From positions 2,604,001 to 2,668,000 of the forward strand of contig NZ_CP157940.1 of assembly GCF_040207125.1 (NCBI RefSeq): a stretch of DNA of 64,000 nt. Direction: 5' to 3'. The notes beneath the pieces are model-generated. The model searched no databases and was not told the DNA's origin. It saw nothing but the letters and a program-made list of their open reading frames with translations. A program made the position numbers and the translations under genes. The DNA is from Lacrimispora sp. BS-2. Lineage in GTDB: Bacteria; Bacillota; Clostridia; Lachnospirales; Lachnospiraceae. Below, piece after piece: positions 35,071 through 43,501 of this stretch (its first letter is position 1; each line of letters starts with the position of its first letter).

Positions 35071-35892
35071 TTAATGGTTTCTTTTCTCGTCACCATCAAA
35101 GAATAATTCAAGTTCATCTAAAATACGGTTTTTCCAGCCATCTTCATAAATTTTGTAATCAGCCTCATTAACAGTATTTTTTAAATCTCCCAGCATTGCA
35201 TCAAACAATTTATCCCAATATAGCTTTTTGAGGTTTGGATCGTTAGCATCGTTGTTCTTAAACATTTCGATAAGTGCGTCCTGTGTTTTAGAACCTAGCC
35301 TATACGTTAAATGCCTATGCATAATAAGTGCATCCAATTGGTTTTGATTTAGCCAAATTTGATCGTCGTTTGTGAACTTATAAAGAGCAGGTAAATTCTC
35401 ATTAACATAATCTTGATACATTTTTTCGCAAATGGCAATTGGTACTCTTGTTTTCTCAGCAAATTCAAGCCCATAAATGTCTTTAAGTCTTTTTCTCTCT
35501 TCTGGTGTGTTTTTGAACAAAACTCCATATCCATACGTAATATTACCTTTACCTTCTACATCACGTGATAGTATGGCAACCAGTTTGCCACTTTCATAAA
35601 CCTTATAATCTTCTCCAAGATTTTCATAATCTATTAAAAGTGCCGTCCCTTTTGAACCAATACTTCCAGTTCCGGGAGCTAACTTATCTCCCGGCCCCTC
35701 AACATCAGAAGTTTTGCTTTTGCCGTAACTGGAAGCTTTAGAAGTTCCAAGCATACCAGCAACCGCTTGTTTCGTCATACCAGGTATGGCAGCTAATCCA
35801 GCTGCGACCGCCCCCATAGCTGCCGATTCCGCATTACTTCCCGGAGATCCTGACAGCGGGACGGAATGGGGGCTGATTTCTACCTGTGACAT
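35071..35892 (-). CDS. Cassette 2 effector C-terminal part: GH24 phage-lysozyme-like domain (orphan module)
   Basis: It starts at the internal Met of MSQVEISPHS (leader residue 163), followed by the linker and SDVEGPG junction. The tail resembles GH24 (T4-type) lysozymes: a Glu in LIDYENLGEDYKVYE, then ITYGYGVL matching the TIGYGH motif, and LNQNQLDALIMHRHLTYRLG matching the family's LT..Q.DALVSF.FN.G region. It would hydrolyse peptidoglycan. The leader upstream is frameshifted and 5'-truncated, so expression is doubtful. A degraded second copy of this domain is at 38735-39072. Confidence 0.7.
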   Translation of the reverse strand: MSQVEISPHSVPLSGSPGSNAESAAMGAVAAGLAAIPGMTKQAVAGMLGTSKASSYGKSKTSDVEGPGDKLAPGTGSIGSKGTALLIDYENLGEDYKVYESGKLVAILSRDVEGKGNITYGYGVLFKNTPEERKRLKDIYGLEFAEKTRVPIAICEKMYQDYVNENLPALYKFTNDDQIWLNQNQLDALIMHRHLTYRLGSKTQDALIEMFKNNDANDPNLKKLYWDKLFDAMLGDLKNTVNEADYKIYEDGWKNRILDELELFFDGDEKRNH

Positions 35893-35927
35893 ATCCCCTG
35901 CTTCCGGTTGTCCTGAATCAATGATTT

Positions 35928-36325
35928 CTATTTCTCCACCATATAAACAATAAACCTTTGCGCCTGCAAGTAAGGGGACTTATTTACTTCTACAGTATTG
36001 CCCCCGTTGTCCCATTCTGCTGATATGATTTTAGGGGTGCATATACCGACCACCCGTAATGGAGCATCGGAACTTTCTTTCTGATCCTTTTTTGCAAAAA
36101 AATTCATTACGGTATCTGTAAAAGTATTTGGGCAATCTTTTTCTACATCCATTTGTATCTTTTGAGCCTCTGCCGCAGTATCCGGATTTTCCATACTGTA
36201 ACAGCCGCCAAAGCAAATGATATTTTCAGGCTTACAATCATTAACCGTCATCAGTGCCCTGTCCTTAAAAAAACTCCGTGGCTTTTTTCCAGTACAGTTC
36301 TGCTTTTTCTCATACCACAGGTACA
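35928..36325 (-). pseudogene. Cassette 2 truncated, doubly frameshifted DUF4280 leader
   Basis: Homology covers leader residues ~14 to 130. The first ~13 codons are replaced by unrelated sequence. A T/A run at 36263-36272 is one base shorter than in intact copies, and the same CCCC deletion as in cassette 1 (near 35979) separates it from the linker. The encoded region otherwise matches cassettes 3-7 almost exactly. Confidence 0.75.
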
Positions 36326-36375
36326 TGTAGTACATTGACTGCTCTCTTTAATTGAGTGTGTTGATTCTAGAATAA

Positions 36376-37077
36376 TTAATTTGTTCCTTCATACAAAACA
36401 GTCCATTCAATTTCATTTTTTACTTGCTCAATACCAGCCTCATCAATATATAAAAACCTTTTAGTCAATAACTCCCATTGTTCTTTTGTAACATTGACCC
36501 CATCAAACAAATATTCATCACTATCATCATAAATTTCATTTTGATTTTGATCATATTTGGAAAAACTAAGACCATAAATTTCATTTCCCAAATAATCCAT
36601 GATAATATAATTATAAACATCATGCATTGGTCCAGCCCCAAATTTTCGACTAATAAATGCACCATTATTTAATGCATAGTAGTGTGGATATGGAGATAAG
36701 TCCTTCCATACAACCATTTCACTATCTCTAATTGTAAATACATAATAATATCTTGCCGCATTTATATGTAACTCTGGAATTTCATCACCATTAGAATCGA
36801 AAAAAGCATAGCTTGTTGCATAACGTTTGTCTGGTTCACCAGTTGGAATAGTCATTTCATTTATATCCCAACCAGCAGCTTTCACATTGCCAGTCAAGAA
36901 TGCATTATATATTTCAATCGCCAATTCCTGCTCTGTTTTTGTTTCTGTCGTAACAGTTAATTCTTTCTTTGATTCCGTTAAAACAGGATTCTCCTTGTCT
37001 TGTTGTAAACTGTTTTGACATGCTATTAAGTTCAAGGCTACTGTAGCAACCATTGCCATATATATCATTCTTTTCAT
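36376..37077 (-). CDS. Cassette 3 putative immunity lipoprotein
   Basis: This 233-residue protein starts at ATG 37077 behind GGAGAG. The signal peptide has a lipobox (ALNLIACQNS). The mature part is acidic and Asn/Asp/Tyr-rich, with FFDSNGDEIPELHINAA resembling Ca-binding FG-GAP-like lipoprotein motifs and SDEYLFDGVNVTKEQWELL near the end. No named family. It is separated from the cassette 3 effector stop by 66 bases with no terminator between, so the two are co-transcribed. The immunity role is inferred from cassette position and export. Confidence 0.65.
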   Translation of the reverse strand: MKRMIYMAMVATVALNLIACQNSLQQDKENPVLTESKKELTVTTETKTEQELAIEIYNAFLTGNVKAAGWDINEMTIPTGEPDKRYATSYAFFDSNGDEIPELHINAARYYYVFTIRDSEMVVWKDLSPYPHYYALNNGAFISRKFGAGPMHDVYNYIIMDYLGNEIYGLSFSKYDQNQNEIYDDSDEYLFDGVNVTKEQWELLTKRFLYIDEAGIEQVKNEIEWTVLYEGTN

Positions 37078-37143
37078 ATCGCTCTCCTACATATGCATAC
37101 GGCAAAGACATCAGATATGCTTTGCCATATGCAAAAATATTAC

Positions 37144-38472
37144 TTAATAATTAACATTACCATCATAGACAATTAATTCGATCAACTTATAATCGTTTGT
37201 ATAATTTACTGTGCTTTTGCTGCTTCCGTTGGCATCTATAAAAGTAGTAATACCATATCCTATAAATTCAACAGAGCTACCATCCCCTAACACTGTCGGT
37301 CTATTAGTGCCAAAGGGAACTCCTGTTTGATATAATCCATCAGGTTTTGAATGTTCTTTTGCATCGCCAACAACAGCAGGAATATAATAGTCTTTTCCAT
37401 CATGCTGGCCAACTACATGTATATCAATTTTTGTTCCATAAGACATTTTTTCTGGTTTGAGTTGCATATTGCTAGTATGATTAGGATTCATGAAATTTGG
37501 ACCAACTGCTACCCAATATCGTCCCTCATCATCTGTGTAAACATTATTACCTTCTTTTTTTACGGTAAGTGTACCACCTGCCCCATTTATCATCGTTGCC
37601 GCCATTGAAGCTGTTGAGTAATTCTCGGGATTAAGATTATTGTTGCTGTCGTATTTCAATAATTCTTCAGGCATTCCCCAATCATAATTATTGGCATTGG
37701 GGTGTTTTGCAACATGGCGACCAATACCAGATACAGTAGGACTACTATAAAGTCTTAACCAATCCTTGGTTATAGCTGGCTGCCCCGAACCCTCAGCATC
37801 AGAAGTTTTGCTTTTGCCGTAACTGGAAGCTTTAGAAGCTCCAATCATACCAGCAACCGCTTGTTTCGGCATACCAGGTATGGCAGCTAATCCAGCTGCG
37901 GCCGCCCCCATAGCTGGCGATTCCGCATTACTTCCCGGAGATCCTGACAGCGGGACGGAATGGGGGCTGATTTCTACCTGTGACATATCCCCTGCTTCCG
38001 GTTGTCCTGAATCAATGATTTCTATTTCTCCACCATATAAACAATAAACCTTTGCGCCTGCAAGTAAGGGGACTTCCCCATTTACTTCTACAGTATTACC
38101 CCCGTTGTCCCATTCTGCTGATATGATTTTAGGGGTGCATATACCGACCACCCGTAATGGAGCATCGGAACTTTCTTTCTGATCCTTTTTTGCAAAAAAA
38201 TTCATTACGGTATCTGTAAAAGTATTTGGGCAATCTTTTTCTACATCCATTTGTATCTTTTGAGCCTCTGCCGCAGTATCCGGATTTTCCATACTGTAAC
38301 AGCCGCCAAAGCAAATGATATTTTCAGGCTTACAATCATTAACCGTCATCAGTGCCCTGTCCTTTAAAAAAACTCCGTGGCTTTTTTCCAGTACAGTTCT
38401 GCTTTTTCTCATACCACAGGTACATGTAGTACATGCTCCATGAACGACATAAGTATCTTTTAAATCTGCCAT
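37144..38472 (-). CDS. Cassette 3 DUF4280-leader effector, unassigned C-terminal domain (intact)
   Basis: This complete 442-residue effector has PAAR-like DUF4280 at 1-~158 (Cys14, 17, 19, 47, 54, 58, 81, 112, 144; CFGGCY and the CLYGGEIEIIDSGQPE end are hallmarks), linker 159-230 and SDAEGSG junction. The 212-residue tail is not a lysozyme. It has RYWVAVGPNF, MSYGTKIDIHVVG, IPAVVGDAKEHSKPDGLYQTG and SVEFIGYG, a pattern faintly like double-psi beta-barrel (3D/RlpA-like) domains, but I would not assign it. Promoter, GGGGGGAG ribosome site and frame are intact. PAAR-like proteins sharpen the tip of contractile injection devices; the delivery device is not encoded here. Confidence 0.8.
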   Translation of the reverse strand: MADLKDTYVVHGACTTCTCGMRKSRTVLEKSHGVFLKDRALMTVNDCKPENIICFGGCYSMENPDTAAEAQKIQMDVEKDCPNTFTDTVMNFFAKKDQKESSDAPLRVVGICTPKIISAEWDNGGNTVEVNGEVPLLAGAKVYCLYGGEIEIIDSGQPEAGDMSQVEISPHSVPLSGSPGSNAESPAMGAAAAGLAAIPGMPKQAVAGMIGASKASSYGKSKTSDAEGSGQPAITKDWLRLYSSPTVSGIGRHVAKHPNANNYDWGMPEELLKYDSNNNLNPENYSTASMAATMINGAGGTLTVKKEGNNVYTDDEGRYWVAVGPNFMNPNHTSNMQLKPEKMSYGTKIDIHVVGQHDGKDYYIPAVVGDAKEHSKPDGLYQTGVPFGTNRPTVLGDGSSVEFIGYGITTFIDANGSSKSTVNYTNDYKLIELIVYDGNVNY

Positions 38473-38735
38473 TTATACTCCCCCCTATCTCTTAAGATAT
38501 TTTTATTATAATAAAAACATCTCTTAAATCAAGTCCATATGTAAAACTAACGGTTTATATGTAATTTTTGGCAGAGGAAAGCCTGCTTTATTCTATGACC
38601 ATGGACTTATATTCTCATGTTCATCCAATGTAAGTGTCAAATAAGTTGGTGTATAGAAAAACAGACAGCCCCTGTTTATAATTAAAGGCTGTCTTTTAAC
38701 GGCAAAGTTTTTGAATCGTCGTATACCATGCATAT
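38473..38735 (-). repeat. Cassette upstream repeat, copy A
   Basis: About 260 bases upstream of cassette 3 are nearly identical to 41703-41955 upstream of cassette 4. The first ~110 bases also match upstream of cassette 7. An older relative lies at 52140-52190 (AGCCTGCTTTATTCTATG...). It carries the cassette promoter. Confidence 0.7.
38505..38532 (-). promoter_or_regulatory. Promoter of cassette 3
   Basis: Minus strand: TTGATT, 16 bases, TATAAT, about 33 bases before ATG 38472. The same sequence precedes cassettes 4 and 7. Confidence 0.65.
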
Positions 38736-39072
38736 ATTCTCCCAGGTATTCTGGAAATTCGTATTCACATAGTCTTGATTTATTATTTCACAAAGTCCAA
38801 TTGGAACTCTTACTTTTTCTGCAAAATCAACACCATAAATATCTTTTAGCCTTTTCATTTCACCTTTTGTGCTTTTAACCAGTATTCCATATCCATACGT
38901 AATATTGCCCTTTCCTTCTACATCACGTGATAATATAGTAACCAGTTTTCCGTTTTCATAAACTTTGTAGCTTTCCCCAAAACTCTCATAATATATTAAA
39001 AGTGCTGTTCACTTTGAACCAATGCTTCCAATTCCCGGAGCTATTCTAGCATCCCCCGAACCCTCAGGTGGA
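38735..39072 (-). pseudogene. Relic GH24-like effector module without immunity gene
   Basis: The minus strand reads EGSGDARIAPGIGSIGSK, then an in-frame TGA, then TALLIYYESFGESYKVYENG, LSRDVEGKGNITYGYGIL and KRLKDIYGVDFAEKVRVPIG. It is clearly homologous to the cassette 2 GH24-like tail. The relic begins exactly at the conserved EGxG junction and breaks off after about 105 codons. No leader and no immunity gene remain. Confidence 0.7.
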
Positions 39073-39120
39073 AGACCCTAGTCCTCAGATTTATTGTGTT
39101 GCATCCTATCTTTTTTTTAA

Positions 39121-39437
39121 ATCTAACATATTCCAAGCTACAAAAGAAAGAGAATTTATTCCTCTGTGGCATTATTTTCAAGCGTAAAAGGACGATATTC
39201 CCTCTTATTCTTCATTATTCCGTAAACGATATTGACCAGTCTTCGCATAATGCACACCAAAGCCTGTGATTTCGTCTTGCCTTCGCTGATTTTTCGCTGA
39301 AAACAGGCATAAAATATCGATTGATTCGGCTTGCCACTTTTTGGAACGGTAACCATGCTGACAGCAAGGAAATAGAATAAGCCGTGTAGTTGGCGGTTGC
39401 CTTGGCATCCCCCAAAAGCCCGCAGTGCGGGCTTTTT
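39121..39437 (-). pseudogene. IS110-family transposase C-terminal remnant A
   Basis: The frame 39467-39156 contains GNRQLHGLFYFLAVSMVTV, KISEGKTKSQALVCIMRRL and VNIVYGIMKNKREYRP, the C-terminal (Transposase_20-type) signature of IS110 elements. The N-terminal DEDD catalytic domain is absent. A second remnant lies at 49567-49878. A perfect hairpin (39414-39437, AAAAGCCCGC/GCGGGCTTTT) sits at its 5' edge and may act as a terminator. Confidence 0.7.
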
Positions 39438-39535
39438 CAGACCTTCAAAAAGGTGCTGTAAAATCAAAAGCGGTGCTGTTTGGGGTGCTGTGGTTGAAAT
39501 TAAACTGCCAATAAATTCAAGTGTTTAGGGATTTT
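39405..39535. repeat. GGTGCTGT repeat block, copy A
   Basis: A degenerate ~100-base block (CAGACCTTCAAAAAGGTGCTG..., then two further GGTGCTGT units) is shared with 44125-44165 and 49316-49415, with a short piece at 34291-34310. Two copies sit exactly at DUF4280 truncation breakpoints. Confidence 0.5.
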
Positions 39536-39581
39536 CCGTGTATAAAAGACAGATCTATCAACGGCGCTATGTCAAAAACGC

Positions 39582-40310
39582 TTATTCTGATTCTTTAATT
39601 AAGGTATTTCCCTTCCATATCAGTTTTTCCTTGATACTTTCTTCAGGGCTACCTCCTCTTATAAAATTTTCAATATAACCCTCATGAACGGTAAACCAAA
39701 CAAGCATATCAAATCCCTCATAAATGACCTTAATAAGGTTTTTAGAAGAAGTGTCCCAAATATATAAATCGTGTGTCTCATTTATAGTGCCGCCTGTGTT
39801 CAATACAATGTCTGTATACCCATCCAAATTTACGTCCTCAAATTCTGTTCTCGTTATTACTGGATCCCACCCTAGTTCAATTACTTGCAACAGAGTAGAT
39901 TTTTCATCAACAAGCTGTAGGGTGTAACCGTTTTCTTTATCATATAAAGCAATTATTTTGTATGTCGAATTGTCCTTTTCATGATGGATCGCATATATGG
40001 TACTTTGCTTTTTCTCTGTAGTTTCTTTAATGCCACCTGACTCAATAGTTGCAATTTGGGGATCTTCAGTTACACTTGAAATCATTGAATTATCTGGTTT
40101 CAAAGTTGTCGATGCATCAGGTGTTGTTTTTTTACTTGGAGTAGAAGAAATGTACTGTTGTGTTGTGTCTTTTTCTTGTGAAATATTGATTTCATTTTCG
40201 TTTTTATTCTCTTTGGATAATGGTTCAGAACACGCAGATAACATAATAAAGATTAAAGTTAACCCGGCTGTAATTATTCTCAGTTTCAAATGGATACTTT
40301 TTTTAATCAC
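39582..40310 (-). CDS. Cassette 4 putative immunity lipoprotein
   Basis: It starts with GTG at 40310 (AAGGAGATAGTT ribosome site) and overlaps the effector's last codons by eight bases, implying translational coupling. Signal peptide and lipobox: LTLIFIMLSACSEP. A Ser/Thr-rich tether (~28-85) follows, then a ~150-residue domain (KIIALYDKENGYTLQLVDEKSTLLQ, FEDVNLDGYTDIVLNTGG) resembling FG-GAP/VCBS-type Asp-rich lipoproteins; not assigned further. It is inferred to neutralise the cassette 4 phage-lysozyme-like effector outside the membrane. Confidence 0.65.
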   Translation of the reverse strand: MIKKSIHLKLRIITAGLTLIFIMLSACSEPLSKENKNENEINISQEKDTTQQYISSTPSKKTTPDASTTLKPDNSMISSVTEDPQIATIESGGIKETTEKKQSTIYAIHHEKDNSTYKIIALYDKENGYTLQLVDEKSTLLQVIELGWDPVITRTEFEDVNLDGYTDIVLNTGGTINETHDLYIWDTSSKNLIKVIYEGFDMLVWFTVHEGYIENFIRGGSPEESIKEKLIWKGNTLIKESE

Positions 40311-40587
40311 AACTATCTCCTTTCATTACAGCATATATTGCCTGTGCGTCTTTTGCTCTAATGGGCGCTTTAGAGTTAGCATTCTTAGGATTTTCGTATT
40401 TCATGCATACGTCATATCCAGCATTATAAGCCGCCTGACTCGAATCTAAATTTCCCTGATTAGTGTTCAACCAAGGCATATAAACTCTATTATAATAAGT
40501 ACCAGTCAGCTCACGAACAACCATTATTCCTTCTGCTTCTGTCGCTTGCTCTTCAGTTATTGTGTCACTTCCCTTGGCCACTTCCAT
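40303..40587 (-). pseudogene. Cassette 4 effector, C-terminal end after frameshift
   Basis: This frame continues the phage-lysozyme-like domain of the ORF at 40557-41702: MEVAKGSDTITEEQATEAEG, ELTGTYYNRVYMP, DSSQAAYNAGYDVCMKYENP. The join is in an (AT)n run near 40586-40597: removing one AT unit gives one continuous effector of about 475 residues ending eight bases inside the immunity gene. Confidence 0.7.
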
Positions 40588-41702
40588 ATATATATTCCAA
40601 TTAATTGATATGTCCGGTCAAAAGTCCATTGTACACATCCAAGGCCAAACCCTACTCGACTTTTTTCCTGTGTATCATACCAGTTCATATTGTTGAAATT
40701 TGTTAGTATTGCATTTAATTTTGATAGACTTTTTCCCACGATGCTTTGTCCTGAATAATCATTTCGATAATTATGAAATTTATCCATATACTTAAGATAA
40801 TCTGGTTTATCGCCTGGGCTAGAGGCATAATTAGAACTCTCAAACATTCCGATATTACCCTCATTTTTTATATTACCAAGTACCCCTGCAATAAATGCCA
40901 ACTCAAATTTTTGTTCTATCAACACGCTTGCTGCAGTGATCATAGCTTTTTTCTTTACATTTGTAAGGGATATGGATGTATCATTCTCCAGATTACTTAA
41001 CCAAGCGTTACTCCCCGGCCCCTCAACATCAGAAGTTTTGCTTTTGCCGTAACTGGAAGCTTTAGAAGCTCCAATCATACCAGCAACCGCTTGTTTCGGC
41101 ATACCAGGTATGGCAGCTAATCCAGCTGCGACCGCCCCCATAGTTGGCGATTCCGCATTACTTCCCGGAGATCCTGACAGCGGGATAGAATGGGGGCTGA
41201 TTTCTACCTGTGACATATCCCCTGCTTCCGGTTGTCCTGAATCAATGATTTCTATTTCTCCACCATATAAACAATAAACCTTTGCGCCTGCAAGTAAAGG
41301 GACTTCCCCATTTACTTCTACAGTATTGCCCCCGTTGTCCCATTCTGCTGATATGATTTTAGGGGTGCATATACCGACCACCCGTAATGGAGCATCGGAA
41401 CTTTCTTTCTGATCCTTTTTTGCAAAAAAATTCATTACGGTATCTGTAAAAGTATTTGGGCAATCTTTTTCTACATCCATTTGTATCTTTTGAGCCTCTG
41501 CCGCAGTGTCCGGATTTTCCATACTGTAACAGCCGCCAAAGCAAATGATATTTTCAGGCTTACAATCATTAACCGTCATCAGTGCCCTGTCCTTAAAAAA
41601 AACTCCGTGGCTTTTTTCCAGTACAGTTCTGCTTTTTCTCATACCACAGGTACATGTAGTACATGCTCCATGAACGACATAAGTATCTTTTAAATCTGCC
41701 AT
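40557..41702 (-). CDS. Cassette 4 DUF4280-leader effector, phage-tail-lysozyme-like (frameshifted near the end)
   Basis: The intact 230-residue leader with SDVEGPG junction is followed by a domain resembling phage tail lysozyme (Phage_lysozyme2): ELAFIAGVLGNIKNEGNIGMF (candidate catalytic Glu) and GFGLGCVQWTFDRTYQLI in place of the family G.xQWT..R. The frame then leaves the family pattern at an AT repeat and stops; the remainder is in 40303-40587. As read, the protein lacks its C-terminal ~90 residues. Promoter and ribosome site are intact, so slipped expression or phase variation is possible; simple inactivation is equally possible. Confidence 0.75.
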   Translation of the reverse strand: MADLKDTYVVHGACTTCTCGMRKSRTVLEKSHGVFFKDRALMTVNDCKPENIICFGGCYSMENPDTAAEAQKIQMDVEKDCPNTFTDTVMNFFAKKDQKESSDAPLRVVGICTPKIISAEWDNGGNTVEVNGEVPLLAGAKVYCLYGGEIEIIDSGQPEAGDMSQVEISPHSIPLSGSPGSNAESPTMGAVAAGLAAIPGMPKQAVAGMIGASKASSYGKSKTSDVEGPGSNAWLSNLENDTSISLTNVKKKAMITAASVLIEQKFELAFIAGVLGNIKNEGNIGMFESSNYASSPGDKPDYLKYMDKFHNYRNDYSGQSIVGKSLSKLNAILTNFNNMNWYDTQEKSRVGFGLGCVQWTFDRTYQLIGIYIWKWPREVTQ

Positions 41703-41955
41703 TTATACTCCCCCCTATCTCTTAAGATATTTTTATTATAATAAAAACATCTCTTAAATCAAGTCCATATGTAAAACTAACGGTTTATATGTAATTATTA
41801 GCAGAGGAAAGCCTGCTCTATTCTGCGACTATGGACTTATATTCTCATGTTCATCCAATGTAAGTGTCAAATAAGTTGGTGTATAGAAAAACAGACGGCC
41901 CCTGTTTATAATTAAAGGTGTCTTTAACGGCAAAGTTTTTGAATCATCGAATCCC
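41703..41955 (-). repeat. Cassette upstream repeat, copy B
   Basis: Nearly identical to 38473-38735. Includes the cassette promoter and, further up, the stretch ending near AACGGCAAAGTTTTTGAATC that in both copies runs into unrelated debris. Confidence 0.7.
41735..41762 (-). promoter_or_regulatory. Promoter of cassette 4
   Basis: TTGATT, 16 bases, TATAAT on the minus strand, identical to the cassette 3 promoter. Confidence 0.65.
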
Positions 41956-42020
41956 ATGGTATAGATACCCGCACTTGCTTCTGCTCCTTTGGGACTTCCT
42001 GCGAAGCCAGTAACAGTTTC
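41955..42020 (-). pseudogene. Possible IS66-type transposase scrap
   Basis: One minus-strand frame reads AGSPKGAEASAGIYTM, matching the C-terminal SPKGAxASAxIYS signature of IS66 transposases. Only about 20 codons remain, fused to the upstream repeat. Confidence 0.4.
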
Positions 42021-42172
42021 TGGGAATCAGTTGTTGCGGTTAAGTGATCCATAGATAAATCTCCAATCCTTTAATGTACTTAAGTTCCTTAAGACTTTTA
42101 GAATTATAGACATTATCTCACAATTAAAAATCAAAAAATATACACCGACATATTTGACGGTTCTTTCCAGAG

Positions 42173-43501
42173 TTAGTTGATTTGATAATAATATTCATTG
42201 AGAAGCAGCTTTGCTTTTAATAGCAAAAAGCTGTTTCTCCCATACATAATTCGTTTGATCAGCTTGATTTTATTCACACTTCCTTCAGCCAACCCATTAT
42301 TATATTCAAAATCTATACCATTTTTTACTGCTGTAATATCATATTTCAAACCATTAATATATGTATCCACCTCATCAATTTCTAATTGTTTTGCTTTTGT
42401 AATCCATGAATCCAATTCCTTACTTTGACGGGAAAATATAATACGATGAAATTCCCTAAGCAGCCAATAGATTTTTCCTAAGACAGGATATCTTTTAATT
42501 GCAGCTTCATATTGTTTAAGTGTTAACCCTTTTACACGTTCTAATTCCCTATAAATAAGCTGACAAAAGAACTTGCGTGGAATATATTCAACAGGCTCGT
42601 TCTCATTTTTTGATACGTTCTTTAAATGTGTTCTTTCTTTCTGCATAAACATTCTTAAAGAAGCAACCGTGCCTGTGTACCCATTTTTACAAATATGCTC
42701 ATGAATTTTGTCATAAGTTATTCCATTTGAACGCATTTCAATGACTGTTTGCTCGTAAGGTGCCAATTTGCCTGGCCTCCTGCAATCGTAGTGTCCATTA
42801 CTCAGTGGGCAGTCTTTTTTCAGATAGTTTTTTACCGTTAAGGTAGTATGACCAGTTAAATATGTGATTTTGTCAATTGCATTCCCCTGTGCATATAAAG
42901 TTCTGACTTCTTCAATTGCTTGCTGTTTATTTTGCATTTGCCTGATATGCTGACGTTCCCGGGCATTTTCCTTCGCTTCAGGGATTTTATCTTTTGGAAT
43001 AGCAAGATATTTTCTTATTGTAGAGGATAATGAGTGCAAAAGCAAAGCAATATCATCCGTCATATATCCTTCCTGACGCTTTTTATGTGCAAAATGGATT
43101 CTTTCTGTACGGTTTCTTGTATCATATAGCGCCTGCATTTCTGCATTCTGTGAAGTGGCAGATATCACCAATCTGGAAGGAAATAGACGGTACATATATT
43201 TTTGTACTGCATCCGATAGATTTTTCAACAGATGAAATCTGTCACTGATTTGAAGTGCATCTGGATGAGAATTTGTTGAAGCAGATGAATATGTTTGGGC
43301 TCCATCACGCGAAATAACCACTAAGTTAGGATAGGATTTTAGCCAATCCTCAACCTGTTTCGTTTCTCTTGAGTCGATAATATCAATAATTCTGTGTGTT
43401 TCTAAATCGACCATAACTGTGCCATAAGTATATCTTTTTCGAAAAGCAAAATCGTCCACACAAACTTTTGTAACAGCAGATTTATCCACAAGGGAAGGCA
43501 T
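42173..43501 (-). CDS. ISL3-family transposase, catalytic part
   Basis: This 442-residue frame has the ISL3 DDE domain: VCVDDFAFRKRYTYGTVMVDLETHRIIDII, VVISRDGAQTYSSASTNSHPDALQISDRFHLLKNL, and YNNGLAEGSVNKIKLIKRIMYGR with the final Glu. It overlaps the N-terminal ORF. An A8 run at 43502-43509 places the two in different frames; a slip to seven A residues gives LIKKMPSLVDKSAV, a continuous ISL3 transposase of about 585 residues. This is either a slippage-controlled transposase or an inactivating indel. Confidence 0.85.
   Translation of the reverse strand: MPSLVDKSAVTKVCVDDFAFRKRYTYGTVMVDLETHRIIDIIDSRETKQVEDWLKSYPNLVVISRDGAQTYSSASTNSHPDALQISDRFHLLKNLSDAVQKYMYRLFPSRLVISATSQNAEMQALYDTRNRTERIHFAHKKRQEGYMTDDIALLLHSLSSTIRKYLAIPKDKIPEAKENARERQHIRQMQNKQQAIEEVRTLYAQGNAIDKITYLTGHTTLTVKNYLKKDCPLSNGHYDCRRPGKLAPYEQTVIEMRSNGITYDKIHEHICKNGYTGTVASLRMFMQKERTHLKNVSKNENEPVEYIPRKFFCQLIYRELERVKGLTLKQYEAAIKRYPVLGKIYWLLREFHRIIFSRQSKELDSWITKAKQLEIDEVDTYINGLKYDITAVKNGIDFEYNNGLAEGSVNKIKLIKRIMYGRNSFLLLKAKLLLNEYYYQIN

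Noticed and set aside
41481..41693. Plus-strand ORF antisense to the DUF4280 leader
   Set aside because: The same antisense frame recurs wherever the leader is duplicated and has no ribosome site; it is a shadow of the leader.
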